Counted from the first letter of the stretch, positions 45,890 through 57,878 are shown. The stretch: DNA of 64,000 nucleotides from Lepeophtheirus salmonis (GCF_016086655.4 NC_052135.2:9390363-9454362), one strand, 5' to 3'. Notes: generated by a model not told the origin, from the letters alone. Numbers and translations: made by a program.

Positions 45890-46540
45890 ACACACAATTT
45901 TTACTCAATCCATCCACTGTTGTTGGCAACAATCTATTCCAGCTTGCACCGGAACTTTTTACATCGGTTCTTGAAGAAGCTTTATTCCATTATGTCTCAA
46001 GTGTAAACTACAGCGGCCTTCAACTAGTATTTGCTCCTAAATTGGATACCACTGAGTCTACCCATCAGACACCCAAATATGGCGTAGTCCATTTGTGCAA
46101 AATCAGGTGAGTAGGGAGATCATAACTCCTCTGGAAATAATCGAAGAACTTCCTTCATCAACATATATTCCCTGATTTTAGAGGTGTGACAACTGGCACC
46201 GTCTTGCTGCACCCAAAATCCTCTCCGTAGATCCTCCTGGCCTAGGGGAAGATCTCATTTCTCAAATAATTTGTTTTGGTACCTGAATCCAGGTGCTTCC
46301 CTTCTTTTTCATCTATGACATTTTGACAACCTCCACAGTAGCATCTGTTGTTACTGGTGGGCGTGGCTTAATCCTCTCATAAACCTTGGAAGTCCCCCTT
46401 TCCAAAGTTCGGTAGACAGTTTGCGTGAAAAGAGCAAGGATCGAGGCTGATTTCTGTAGATGTCTTGCCTCAGTGATAAAAGACTAAAATTGCTCGCCTG
46501 CGCTCCATCTGAGTTGTCAGATTCATGTTCGCCATGATGA
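45890..46540 (-). pseudogene. Mariner transposase with DD37D spacing, decayed
   Basis: Minus strand from 46533: MANMNLTTQMERRRAILVF, then decayed N-terminal text, CYCGGCQNVIDEKEGKHLDS, and WVQQDGASCHTSKIREYMLM with the second catalytic Asp. KEVLRLFPEEL then leads to SPYSPDFAQMDYAIFGCLMG with the third Asp; 37 codon positions separate the two, one of them a stop. Then follow KAAVVYT, FFKNRCKKFRCKLE and IVANNSGWIE with a stop near 45905. DD37D spacing is known for the maT branch of mariner-like transposases. The first Asp block is missing, so an internal deletion is likely. Confidence 0.8.
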
Positions 46541-46781
46541 TAGTCAGGATTAAATGCTTAAGTACTCTTTTTTATAAACTGATTAGCTAACCAAAGCCAA
46601 TCACAGTGCTGCATCATTTTTAACGGCAAATTTAAAAGTGTATCGTCATAAGTGAGCACACTTCTATACTCATCAATTATGTGTTACCTCAAAAGTATAA
46701 TTAAATCATATCCATAAGTTTTTTATTATCTTTAATACTTTATCCTAGATTTGATCTATTAGAGACTATAAGTATTTTGCA

Positions 46782-47430
46782 GAGGTGGGGACTTGGACGT
46801 GAGATTTATTGGTCGACTTGAGTCTATATTTGGAAAGCTTGCAACTCGACTTGACTTGGACTCAAAACTTTTCTGGAGTTCAGTATAAATTAGCTTTGAA
46901 CACTATGGACTTAAAAAAATATGAGGACTCAAATTCAACTCGATATCAAGATTTAAGGACTTGAACTTGTAAGCAAAGACTTGAGACTAGACTTGGACTT
47001 GAAGCATAAAGATTTTTTGCTACATCCGATTACCACATAATCAACCTACTTAAGTATTTAATTTTGATATTCAAAACTGTATTTTGCCACACTTAAGGGG
47101 TTTGTGGGTCAATTAATATTTTGGAGTTTGTACCTTCACATGTTTTAATTATGATGGGTACAATGTTAGATTTTCTACAGTATCCTTCTTCTCTAAAACT
47201 CGAAGTCTAAAGTTTAAATATATATATATATATGTATCTCTTGGAATATGAGATATGGATTTTATGCATCTATGTCAATATTTTCAAACTATGCCGTTAT
47301 CTTCATTCGATAAAATTACTCAATGACTGGAACTGGCCTTAATGAAAATATTCAAGTACTTGGACTTGTGAACAAAGACATGAGACTAGACTTAGACTAG
47401 TCATATAGAGGCTCTTTTTTCACCTCTCAA
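46782..47430. repeat. GACTTGGACT-rich element with hAT-like ends
   Basis: Starts CAGAGGTGGGGACTTGGACG and carries clusters of ACTTGGACTT/ACTCGACTTGACTTGG words to about 47010, and again at 47355-47400 (TACTTGGACTTGTGAACAAA). The right end TTTTTTCACCTCTC is a short inverse of CAGAGGTG. Clustered subterminal repeats with CAGAGGTG ends suggest a non-autonomous hAT element. The flanking 8-mers do not match, so ends are provisional. Confidence 0.5.
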
Positions 47431-48311
47431 AATGGATGGGATTATCATATCCTAACATCTTAATATGAAGGTTGAAGCCAGAGTTTCCTAAATCATCTCA
47501 GTGTATTAAATCAATTATGAATATTTTTGAATAAATTATTCAACTTTGTAAATGTATATTTATGTATAAAAATATTCTCGTATACTTTGATCACAACACT
47601 ACATTCGAATTATATTTGTATCATAGGAAAATATCTAATACGTAGTATATTTGAAGGTGTTAAGATAGGATGTTTATGCAAATTTTAAAACAAAGTAGTA
47701 CTCACAACGTTCTAAAAATTTATTTTGCATTTTAACCTCATATTTCATTCATCTTAATTTCAACAGTTCTGTGAAATTGGATAAGTTGATTGTATTTCCA
47801 TATGTCATTAACTTGTATTCATATCAAGTAGTAATTTCATTCAAACTCATAAAATGTCAATACCTTTATAAAGCTTAAATAAATACCGGCAAACTTTATT
47901 CAAAACATAAAAACATTTATAATAAAATGCTTTGTAGCATCAATCAATAAGAGTATTGTTTTTTTAACTGCTAATTTTAGTATCTTAGCTACATTAAATC
48001 TGTCCATGTAAGCATTATCCTAACATAACACTGTGTCACTAATTCAGAAAAAGTCAATCAATGCTTTGGTACATATCTATATTAATCACACAAAGTTTGT
48101 TTCTATGACCGTACACTCTTTGGGATTTATAATAAGATAACTTCTTTCAATTTAAAAGGATGTTTTATTTGATAATTTTTTATATTACGTTATGAAATAC
48201 AATTTGAGTATTCAGTGAGTATACAATTTGACTATATTCAGTACTATTCCAAAAAAAATCTTGTTATTTGTCGTGAAAAAATACATTGATTCATTTTCAG
48301 ATTTATTGCAA
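47431..48311. other. Stretch without a recognised gene
   Basis: AT-rich with no coding or repeat structure that I can support. Confidence 0.35.
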
Positions 48312-48590
48312 TACATATGGTGTTACTGAATTAAGACCATTGTTAATTCCTTTGTTAATTTGCTTCCTGCAATATAATTTTGGGGAAAAATGAATTACAG
48401 GTATAAAGTAGAGTCCCTTTTACATTTAAAACAGGATTAGTATATGAAAAATACAATAATTCTATTTAAATTAATATATATTTATTTTTTTATGCATTTT
48501 TAAATTAATTTAGACTAAAGATAGACGAGAATTCTTCTTTAAAGGGAGATGGTAACATCTAAAGATACCATAAAGGAAAGAGGCGTTATG
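48312..48590 (+). repeat. Repeat family G, copy 2
   Basis: Contains CTGAATTAAGACCATTGTTA, ACATTTAAAACAGGATTAGT and AGATAGACGAGAATTCTTCT then TTAAAGGGAGAT, matching 18755-18995 (CTGAATTAAGACCCATGTTA, ACATTTAAAATAGTATTAGT, AGATAGGCGAGAATTCTTCT). The next block of copy 1 (AGAAGAAAGAGTACACCC) reappears only at 49815, so copy 2 has gained about 1.2 kb, including a hAT-like element. Confidence 0.7.
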
Positions 48591-49008
48591 TATATCAACC
48601 AAGGATGTTTTTCTTATCTCTAATTATGATCCATCTAAAATTTGTACATGCGCTATGAACTTCTGTTGCACTGGTCATTGTTTTCACGTCTTTTGACTAA
48701 GATTCATCTAATGTAATTTAATAGAAGTCAACATTTTGCAGAAAGCTATGTTTTTTTCTTTAGATTTAACTAGAAATATAAACTATTAATTAAAACCATA
48801 GTTCATAGTATTTGTATTATAATTATACTCTAAAAAATTATAAAAGTTATTTTAAGACTAAAATACGTAAAGCTTATCATCTACCAAGGGTATTTAAATG
48901 CAAGAGGTTACGTGAATCCAGAACATAATTAATATACATAGTTTTTAGCTTTCTATTTCAACCATTTTGTCTCCCCTTTCCTTTTAAGTCTGTTTAGTAA
49001 CAAACAAT

Positions 49009-49775
49009 TAGTGTTGAGACTCGGTCATGCAATTTTTTTCGGTTCGGTCTGAAGTGATTTTTTATAGACCGATTTGTACCGATTTTTTAGTCCAGACGGC
49101 TGTCTCAGACAGTGGACCGATTTTTTTCAGTCTTGGCCTATGGATCGGTCTCATATATTATGAGACCAAATTTCTTTATTTTCTAGATCCACCGTAATTG
49201 GATTTTTCAAAAAAAAAAAAAAAATTCAAAAGTACACGATATTCTCTAGAACAATACTGTTTACATATTATATAAATTTATTCATTCAACTATACAAACA
49301 AATCAGTTGAGTAATACGTAATAAGTCGTATAAGTAATAAGAATCCGTTTCCTTGCACATTAGTTTCTTTTAATATTTTATTATTACGTACTCTTCTAGG
49401 TTCTTCAAGAGTTAGTTCCAAAGGAAGAGAGAGCAAATTGAAGGAAGATACTTCTAACTTGATGATCTATCTAAAGAGATACTTGAATTCAGAATTCCGT
49501 ATTCTACAAGAGACAACATGATTAAAATTAATGAGATCCATCTCTGGTTAAACTTCGTATGACGTCATTGTACTTAAAAATACATATAATATCATGTTAT
49601 AAACAATTTATCTATAAAATCGGTCTAGACCGATTTTTTTAGGACCGAAATTGCCCGAATTTTTTCTTTGAACCGATCTAGACCGAACTCTTCTTTCAGA
49701 CTGAATTAGGTCGTTCCAACAAAAATATAACGGTCTGAGTCTGTTCTAAAATTTCCTGACCGAAACTCAACACAA
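49009..49775. mobile_element. Non-autonomous hAT-like element, copy C
   Basis: Left TAGTGTTGAGACTCGGTC; right end in reverse complement TTGTGTTGAGTTTCGGTC. Flanking 8-mers CAAACAAT and GTAACAAC share AACAA, consistent with a decayed 8-bp duplication. Subterminal regions are packed with AGACCGATTTTTT and GACCGAA words in both orientations, for example ATCGGTCTAGACCGATTTTT at 49620. No coding capacity. 2659-2820 is a left-end fragment of the same family. Confidence 0.7.
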
Positions 49776-51104
49776 GTAACAACCCACAACTTATTACATA
49801 ATGAACAAAATAGAAGAAAGAGCACACCCTCAACCGGGTTTTTTTCTTTTCTAATCGCTAACTTAGTTTTTTCTTCACATAAATCCCATCTTTAGTATGA
49901 GCTGAGTATGAACCTCCTTACCCTAACCTGTTTTAGTGTCTTGAATGATGATTTGCTATAAAATAAAATGTAATGTTGCTAATTAGCAAATATCTCAACT
50001 ATTAAATACTTAAATAATAGTGAAACAGTTGTGGAAAAAAATTATTTCATTAGTTAACTTGTAACTAACATGGTACCATATATTATGCAGAATTTAGTCT
50101 TTTTTCTTTCTTTCTTGAAAGAAAGGTTAAGAGATGCAGCGAATATATGGACATAATAGTTTTTGAACAAATGCAAATTTAAAAAAATCATAATGTTCAA
50201 ATGTAATAAATTACTTATTATTTTATTCGCAGTAACAGAAGGCGCAAGTAAAAAATCCTTCAAAATAGCATACATATTATTTTTATTTTTTTTTTTTTGA
50301 AGTATAGAAAGAGTGACAATTAAAACTAGTAGGACTGCTTAGTACTCTGGATGTCTACGTTCAATGAATGTGCTCTTTACGTGCATTTACATATTTATCT
50401 TATTACACATTTAGCCAGGATTAATTGTCTTTGTGCAGTCATGCTTACAATAAATGTATACATTTATTGCTTGTAGGTACGTATGGATAATAGTAAAAGT
50501 GCATTAACATAAACATGCAATAGGTATAAAATTTAATAGTGAATCAGTAAATTATATTTATGATTTCGAAGGCTTATCTTAGATCCCAATATGCATTTTC
50601 TTTTAGTGAACGAAATTTTACAAATCATTTTACGTCTGAATCTATACTATTGTAATTATTTGAAACTTTGCAAACGGATTTTTCTACAACGTAGACGTAT
50701 TGATGTTATTTATTAATGTTAGATAAAACTATGCATGTATTTAAAATACATTAGTAGTCTAGATCTTTTTGATTTAACTTGTATATACATTTTAATGGTC
50801 TCAGGAAAATTTGTAAGGTAAAGTTAGCCTTATTTGATTTAATACTAGCTGTAGTATCCAGTATTGACGGGAGTAGTTAGGGGTGAACTAACAGACAAAC
50901 ATTGCTTTAACAATATAAAAGATAACTACTTAAAAAAATTACTGTTACTGTTTTTCATGAGCACACTCACACGCCGCTACTCAATACTTAGATAATCTCT
51001 ACTCAAGAATGAAAGGATAACAATAAAAGTTTGAGAAAATAAAATTAAGGTGACTAATGAGCTAGGGAGTACTTCAGTGTCTAGAGTGCTGCTACCTGTC
51101 TTAT
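49776..51104. other. Stretch without a recognised gene
   Basis: Apart from the tail of repeat G near 49790-49900, nothing supportable. Confidence 0.35.
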
Positions 51105-51410
51105 TCTTATCAACACACTCTCGATGCTACATGCAAAACGATTTGCAAAATTTCATTAATTTGAGTACATTGTTGTTTCTTAGATAACAAATATGAATAT
51201 GGTTACCTTCAAGAAGCTCTTTCTACCGTACACCCTGTATACACGCTCAATGCTACATGCAAAACGCCAGGGAGATTTCATTTATATGACTACATTGTTA
51301 TTTCTTAGTTTAAAAATGTGCCTGTATACATGTATCAATGTTACATTCTAAATGACTGTAAGATTTCATTAATAGTATTACATTGTTATTTATTAAATCA
51401 GAAATGACTG
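51105..51410 (+). repeat. Repeat family S, three tandem units of about 90-125 bp
   Basis: Units begin near 51115 (CACACTCTCGATGCTACATG), 51230 (CCCTGTATACACGCTCAATG) and 51325 (TATACATGTATCAATGTTAC). Each continues with a GATTTCATT or AATTTCATT word, then a TACATTGTT(A/G)TTT word. Single or inverted units occur at 33470-33555 and 59115-59335. Confidence 0.75.
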
Positions 51411-52139
51411 TTTATCATTTCAACATATATACATATAGATAAACTTTTCTTTATTTATATACATAGATAGATCAATATTAAGGTTATAAAATTATAATGT
51501 TAACAATAAATAATAGGATCATTATTAATCTATTCCCCGAATGAAATAGACCTTATAAGGTAAGAATAAAAAAGAAGAAATATGAAATGTAATTGGATAG
51601 TACGTGAAAATGAATAGAACCATCAAGAGAATATCTTGTAGAAGTGTTTTGGCTTCTTCAAAATTTACTGGAGCGTTATAAGCGTTGTATCTTTTAATAT
51701 AATTTTACGGATTTTGTAATTAATAATATTCCACATACGTAATTTGGATCAGATCTAACTGAAATGTGCCCTTAATTAAATTATTAATTAAATATTTACA
51801 GTGGTAGAATAATATATTATGTTACTTTACACTCAAATATTTACGAAAAGTGTTGAAAGTTTAGACTTGCATTATTTATTTCTATTTTTTATTAATATTA
51901 TCATGATTTTGTAAGAATTATTTCTTAAGAGTATCATGGACATAATATGAGGTCAAGGCTCTGAGTAATATATGTCTATGTCACAGTAGAGATTGAAATC
52001 CAGTAGAATAGTTGATCTCTCTAGGACAAATTACAATTTTACCGAGGGAGATAGTAGCATTGAATATTTGAAGAGGTTGCTTGTTTTCAAAATATGACTC
52101 CAAGTCATACCTTCCATGGAACCATCACCGGTAATTTGA

Positions 52140-52200
52140 TTTCCTGTAAATTAATTCCCCGTAAAATTAATTCCTGTACATTTTATTCCCACTTTGAAAA
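52140..52200 (+). repeat. Short ATTAATTCC direct repeats
   Basis: GATTTCCTGTAAATTAATTC, CCCGTAAAATTAATTCCTGT and ACATTTTATTCCC form a short run of about 17-bp near-repeats. A similar pattern with other words is at 59635-59690. These may be subterminal repeats of a MITE; no ends seen. Confidence 0.35.
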
Positions 52201-52679
52201 AGGATATCTAATTAAATCATACGGTTTATGTATCTACACTAGTTAGTATTTTTTGTTAGGGTTGTAGAAGGGGGGCTTGGTAGTGGACAGTCGGCATCTT
52301 TAGATGAGTGATGATTAGGATGGATGGGAGACGGATACAAATGATTTATGCTATTTATGGATTAGAAATGACGTCATAATAACTCTTTAATAGTGAGTAG
52401 AAATGGAATCCGTTGATATTATTTATACCTTGGGAAATACAAGTCATTCCCGTCAATACTCCTCTTCTTCATTGTCTATTTCATGGGTGGCTAAACTTTT
52501 TGTACTGAGGGCCACACACTCTCACTACAAAGTAGGAAAATTTATCCGGTGTGTAAATAAACACATATTCATATTAAACACAATTTTTGTCTTTCACACC
52601 CAGGTACGTTTAATGCTATGCGTTATAAAAAAATATTTATCAATCACAAAAGTTAATGAGACTTGTGGAACTGTTTAGT

Positions 52680-54352
52680 TTTTCAAAATCTTCTGCAAAT
52701 TGGGAGCAAATTTGCTGGTAGATTTCCTCATAATATCATACAAGTTGGTGTCTGTCAGCAAAGACCTGTTCTTCGACTTGTGTATCTTTAAACAAGAACA
52801 TGCTTGTTTGCAAATATATGTGGATCCAAACAGTGTCAAAAACTTAACAGCATAGTTTTTTAAGTTTGTAAACAAATAGTCAGACTATAACTTGTAAAAG
52901 TCAGGCAGTGAATCTGACTTCAACTGCTATTTCAAGTCATTATTTGCTTGCAAGTCCAGCAGTTCCAGTTGTAAATCCTCAGGAGACGAATCAACGTCTG
53001 TAGTGAATAGAGAGCTGAGTATATTACATATACTGCGGTTCCACTTAAAGTCTTGGAACCTTCTGCCAAATTTGATAGCCAAGGTATCCAGCTGAACTTG
53101 ATACTTTGCTGCAAGTTCACCAGAAATGTTTGCTTCTTTCAGCAAAGGAAAGTGACAAAACCTGTTTTTACCAGCTTTCCTGAGGAACAATGACAGCTTC
53201 ATTTGGAATGATTTAAAGTGAGCATTCATCTCGTGTGCAAATAAACCATTTCCCTGAAGTTTTACATTCAATTCGTTCAACTTTTCCATGATATCAATGG
53301 CAAACTTAAAGTCCAACCTCCACTCTTCATCAACTACGTTGTTACTAAAACCACGCTGAATGCTTTTCATTTCCAGGAACATCACGATTTATTCTCTTAG
53401 CTCCCACACTCTCCCCAATACTTTGCCCAGGCTCATCCAGCGGGCATAGTTGGGGTAGAGGACATCCAAATGTTCAATTTCTAAATCTGCCGGCAATTCC
53501 TGGAACTGCCTGTGGTGAAGTCCCTCGGCTTTGATAAGATTGACAACATTGACAATTGAATCAGTAACGTGACTAATGTTCAGTGCACATTTACAGAGAG
53601 TTTCTAGATGGATGACGCAATGAAGTGGTATGAGGGCATGGCTAGGATGTTCTGCGTTGATCTTCTCATTCATCAACTTCCGCAATTCTAAATGTTTCCT
53701 GTCAATGCACGATCTCCATCAATTGTTACACTTGCCATTTTATTCCAATCCCGCCCAGTTCTTGCAATACAGTTTTCAACTGCACTAAACAAGTCCTTAC
53801 CAGTTGTTCTGTCTTTTAGGGACTCGACACTAATTAGCTCTTCAGTAAGTTGAAAATTAGCATCCACTTCCTGTATAAATACCAACAACAGTGCAGTGTC
53901 TTGTACATCAGTGCTTTCATCCAATGCAAGCGAATACCACAAAAACTTGTGGCTTGCATCCTTCAGTTGGCTCATGAGATCGTCACTTATTTTTTCAACC
54001 CGTCTAATCATAGTTCTCCTCAAAAGGCAATGCTATCCATTTTGGTTTTCTGTTCTGGACACATGATATTAGCTACGTCAGAAATGTATTCCTTGATAAA
54101 CTCGCCGTCTGAAAACGGCCAGTTTCTTATTGCAAGTTTTTAAGAAACCATAAAACTGGCTTCAGTTGCAGTATCTTGTGTAGTCGACTGTTTGGAGAAA
54201 ACACACTGTTGTTTATTCAGCTAGTTCACTAACCCTTGATATTTCCGTTTTCTTTCTTCATTGGTGAAATTTTGTCCAAGGTTTGCATGGTAGGTTTAGT
54301 TGTTTCTTTTTAAATTGTACTCCTTGAAAACAACCACGTTATTGTCTTCAGG
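52680..54352 (-). pseudogene. hAT transposase, GTF2IRD2/ZBED-like, decayed
   Basis: Minus strand from 54352. End of a BED-type zinc finger (VVVFKEYNLKRN, then THAN where KHA is usual). QQCVFSKQSTTQDTATEASF and GEFIKEYISDVANIMC follow. Then the RNase-H-like core: FLWYSLALDESTDVQDTALL (first Asp) and WNKMASVTIDGDRALTGN (second Asp). Next are PLHCVIHLETLCKC, YPNYARWMSLGKVLGRVWEL and an insertion-domain stretch. The dimerisation region FLTLFGSTYICKQACSCLKI and NRSLLTDTNLYDIMRKSTSK ends the text. The usual CEQ carrying the catalytic Glu reads CKQ here. There are four or more stops or shifts, so it is inactive. The zinc finger is cut at its N-terminal side, exactly where the divergent gene starts. 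Confidence 0.9.
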
Positions 54353-54832
54353 CAATGGAAGAGGAGAATTTTATCATTTGTTTGATTGGATTCACCACTA
54401 GAAACCCCAAGATTTGTGTTGGCGACAAGGATATTCAGTCACTGCTGAATTTTTGTGAAATTCGACAAAACCAAAATTTAAAAGAGAGACTGGAAAGAGA
54501 TGTTCTATCAGCACCTCAAATATTCGTCCATAAATCCTGTCGAAAAGATTTTACAGATAAAAAAAAGAACAGATGAAGTGACTGCTAAAGATGAGCCTAA
54601 AACAAAACTTCTACGATCAGGCAGTGGATTGTTTGATTTCAAGCAACGGTGTTTCTTATGCGGAAGAAGCTCCACAATAGATACAAACAATCCATCTAGT
54701 AACCTTTTTGGATGTCTACAGAAGTTTGCTGGAAAAGTGTAAACGGAAACATGATACTTAGAGTGAGGAGGTACACAATAGGCTAAACTATTGTAATGAT
54801 CTTGTTACAGATGAAGGCAGATACCACAAATA

Positions 54833-56153
54833 CAGGGAGCGGGGATCAAATTGTCGCCAAAATATTTTTCTACAAAAAACAACACAAAATAAACATTTTT
54901 TTAACTTTTTTATTGAAAATCAAAACTATGACGAGCATATAGGTATAGAGTAGCCATTCATTTGATATAGTCACCGTTGGCATCAATAAAGGCCTTAATA
55001 CAGGGTCTGAACCGGACACAGGCTCTTCCGACCATCTCATTTTCCATGTTGCCAAATACCTCCTTGATGGAGTCCATCAGGCTGGACTTGTCGCTTTGGG
55101 GATGTCTGTTGGTATGTCTCTCGACATAGCCCCAGACAAAATAGTCCAAAGGATTAAGGTCGGGAGAGTTAGGAGGCCACAAATCCTTGGTTACGACGTC
55201 ATAACAGTACTCGGTTAACCACTACATGGAGATTTTGGACACATGGCAGGGTGCTGAGTCCTGTTGCCACACCCAGGGCCTGTCTCCGGCCACCCCTTGG
55301 ATCCAAGTAGAACCACCTTCTCCATAACATCCTCTGTATTGACCTTTAGACCCGTTTCAAACATGCGGGGAGGCATAACATGACCTTCACTGCTGATCAC
55401 CCCGAACACCATGACCATTGCAGGGAACTTGGTCATCATTACCTTCCTCACATGGCTGGTGCAGGTGGCTATCCACCTGTTGTTCTGCTTGTTGACTTTC
55501 TGATCTTGACATAAATTATTTTCATCAGAGAAAAACCACAGCATCCCGGGCTGCTTTGGGTGCTTGAGCTTGTTGAGCAATTTTGTTGACTTCATCAGCC
55601 TGTTGTCCTTTGCCTTCTGGATCAATATCTGGCCCACCTGCATCTTGTAGCTCCGTTAAATCCTCAGATACACAGTCCCTTATTGTTTTCTCATGGCAGC
55701 CCAGATCCCTCGCCATGGTGGACCTGGTAGGGTCATCCTCAACCATCTTCTTCACCTTGTCGACAAAGTCGGTGTCCCTAACCTTCCTGTCGGGGCTCTC
55801 CTCCTTGGGTGCCCTCTTTATGGTGGCATCAACATCCCAGGTGTCCTCCAGCTTCTTACGGATACGCTGAACAGTCCGTAAATTCACTGCTAAGGTTGAA
55901 GCAATCGTTGAATTGGAGATTTCACCTCCATTATTAACCAATACCATGACTACGGCGGACCTCGAAAGCTCCTCGTTCCACTTATAGCTGTGTATCTCCT
56001 CATATGATGATATGACAGCATGATGCTAACTGAACTACATATCGTCAGCTGACGAGAATAGCTTTCCTATTTGGTAACCGGTTTTTTATTTGGTAATGTC
56101 GTCTTCAAGTTATCAAGGTTTAAAGTAGGCGACAATTTAATCCCCGCTCCCTG
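54833..56153 (-). mobile_element. Nested full-length mariner, DD37D type
   Basis: Ends CAGGGAGCGGGGATCAAATT then GTCGCC (54833), and GGCGACAATTTAATCCCCGC then TCCCTG (56153): perfect or near-perfect inverted repeats of 26 bp. TA at 54831-54832 and 56154-56155 is the target duplication. At 1321 bp it is full size. Removing it with one TA rejoins the host frame in phase (TAC CAC AAA TAT TGT), so it split a Tyr codon of the cysteine-rich gene. It is clearly younger than its host. Confidence 0.93.
54955..55947 (-). pseudogene. Mariner transposase, maT-like DD37D, nearly intact
   Basis: From the ATG at 55947: MVLVNNGGEISNSTIASTLA, NLRTVQRIRKKLEDTWDVDA (first helix-turn-helix), FVDKVKKMVEDDPTRSTMAR with DLGCHEKTIRDCVSEDL (second). 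After one frameshift near 55640: RYKMQVGQILIQKAKDNRLM, FFSDENNLCQDQK with the first catalytic Asp, FPAMVMVFGVISSEGHVMPP, RPWVWQQDSAPCHVSKISM with the second Asp, and WPPNSPDLNPLDYFVWGYVE with the third. Exactly 37 codons separate the last two, including one TAG. It ends ACVRFRPCIKAFIDANGDYI at 54958. The damage is about two or three shifts or stops, much less than other copies here. It occupies the minus strand of the nested element. Confidence 0.9.
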
Positions 56154-57878
56154 TATTGTCTTCAAAGATTCATGATAGACAAGAAATCGCCAGATCTAGA
56201 CGGAGGAGAAAGAGGCCGCCCAAGAGACGAACGCATGTTTTACTTGTTTGAAATATTCTGTATATGGCTAGAAGTTGATTCAAATGCAGGACTTCACACT
56301 TTGAAAGAATTGCATGACAAAATGAGCAGCCTTGCATTTACTGAAAGTATGTATAGTCACAAGAGACTCACGCAGAAACTTCAGGAGAGATATGGAAATA
56401 AATAAGGATAAATACACGAGAAGAATTGAAGATTTGGTAATTTCAACTCAGAATGTCATAACAAGTCATATCTTGTTCATTCATGCATGTTCGGGTTCTG
56501 ATACTACGTCTGCATTATTTGGATAGGGTAACCTTCATTTGTGTTGTATTAATACATCTAGGAATTTAACCATGAACTTCGTTCTACTTACTGGTTTCAC
56601 ATAGTTGACGATGATACATCTAGTCGTATTATTTTTAACTTCATATATGTTGGTCGTGTAATAGCTTTGCTTTCGAGCTTTGTAAATCAAAAACACACGC
56701 CCATAAAGTGTTTCTGGTAAAAACTGAACTCTTTGAGTAACCATTAATAGATTACTTACGGTTAGCATTCAAAATATACTCACATCTACTCAAAATGTTC
56801 AGGGTTTTTTATATTTATGTTTTTAATTTTGATATCAAGAAAAACAAGTTCCATGAAGAAGTTAGAGACAACCCGTTTCTTTCAAGGATCTGCTGAAGTA
56901 TTTGAGGACAAAACAGCCACAACAGAGGACGTAGAGCAACAAGGACTTGAATTGTTAATGTTAGGTAAATGAAAATATTACTACATAAGCACATGCGCTT
57001 ATGAAAATTTACTACCTTAGAGAATCCTCAATAAAATTTAAAAATTTGTGTTTAGATTTTATAAAAATTATATCTTTTATTGCTACGGTGGAAAAGGAAA
57101 CTAGATGATGGAAAATTTACGTTATCATCAGTTCAAGAAGACAGCAGACACGTCTAAAATGACAATCAAGCCACAGTCTCTTGCTTTAACCAAAAATGCT
57201 CCAAAGTATCACTTTTGCGAATCCATCTGCAGGTCATTTGAATGAAAACATTGATGGGCATGGACTTAGTCAGCTATATTGGGCTGGAAACTATCCAATC
57301 CCAGTTACGAGCACATCATGAGCGATTTCAGCGTTGCGCAGATAATATTCTTCGCTTCCTACGATGGAATTGTAACTTATCCAAGAAAAACCATTGCAGT
57401 ACCAACATTTGTATCTGTAGGCAACACGGGCTTCCATGTGTTTCCGCTTGTGGTAATTACAATGGAATTGAGTGGGAGAATTTTAACCATGAGAAAGTTT
57501 CATCAGACGAAGACAGTGTTGGAAGTGACGAGGAAGCAGATAGAAATATATTTGATATCTTTGATGTTTCAAATCTTTATCCATCAAAAGTTTTCATTTT
57601 TTTTTCGAGTAACAAAATGTAATATATACTACATGGTACTTGTGTGCCAAATTTCATGATTATAGAATTTTTGGTAAAGTTTTTAACCAGGCTATTGTAG
57701 GGTGAAGGACAATTAAAAAAGTGAGTTATGATTAAATTTGACAGAAATGCCCACGTTTACTCTAACTACAATAGCTATTTTTCCCCAAACCGATCAAAGA
57801 GGATTTTGGATATGTTAATTTACACAGAATTGCACTTCTTTTGATATAAAATTTGTTAAGTTACGAATTTTTTCCGAG

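Larger units (their letters stand above)
54355..57592 (+). pseudogene. Cysteine-rich expanded-family gene, split by mariner
   Basis: Plus strand, start ATG 54355. N-terminal block: EEENFIICLIGFTTRNPKIC, then IFVHKSCRKDFTDKKK; after a frameshift DFKQRCFLCGRSSTID (54640) and TDEGRYHKY, where the mariner at 54833-56153 interrupts. Beyond it: CLQRFM, RMFYLFEIFCIWLEVDSNAG, LHTLKELHDKMSSLAF and KRLTQKLQERYG. A frameshift leads to FIHACSGSDTTSALFG (56480). Later pieces: KKLETTRFFQGSAEVFEDKT (56850), ENLRYHQFKKTADTSKMTIK (57110), then KKNHCSTNICICRQHGLPCV with SACGNYNG, a cysteine cluster (57390). I know this order (KSCRKDF, GCDTTSA, Cys cluster) from unnamed proteins expanded in arthropods and cnidarians; the function is unknown. 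A large central part is missing. Introns are possible at 56527-56838 and 56966-57090. Confidence 0.75.

Noticed and set aside
46782..47430. Confirmed hAT insertion with target duplication
   Set aside because: Ends look hAT-like, but the flanking 8-mers (GTATTTTG and AAAATGGA) do not match, so I kept it only as a repeat.
51105..51410. CRISPR-like array
   Set aside because: Units are about 90-125 bp, diverged and without constant short repeats or spacers, in eukaryotic DNA; it is a plain tandem repeat.
55583..55881. Plus-strand frames of 62-95 codons across the nested mariner
   Set aside because: They are antisense shadows of the transposase gene.
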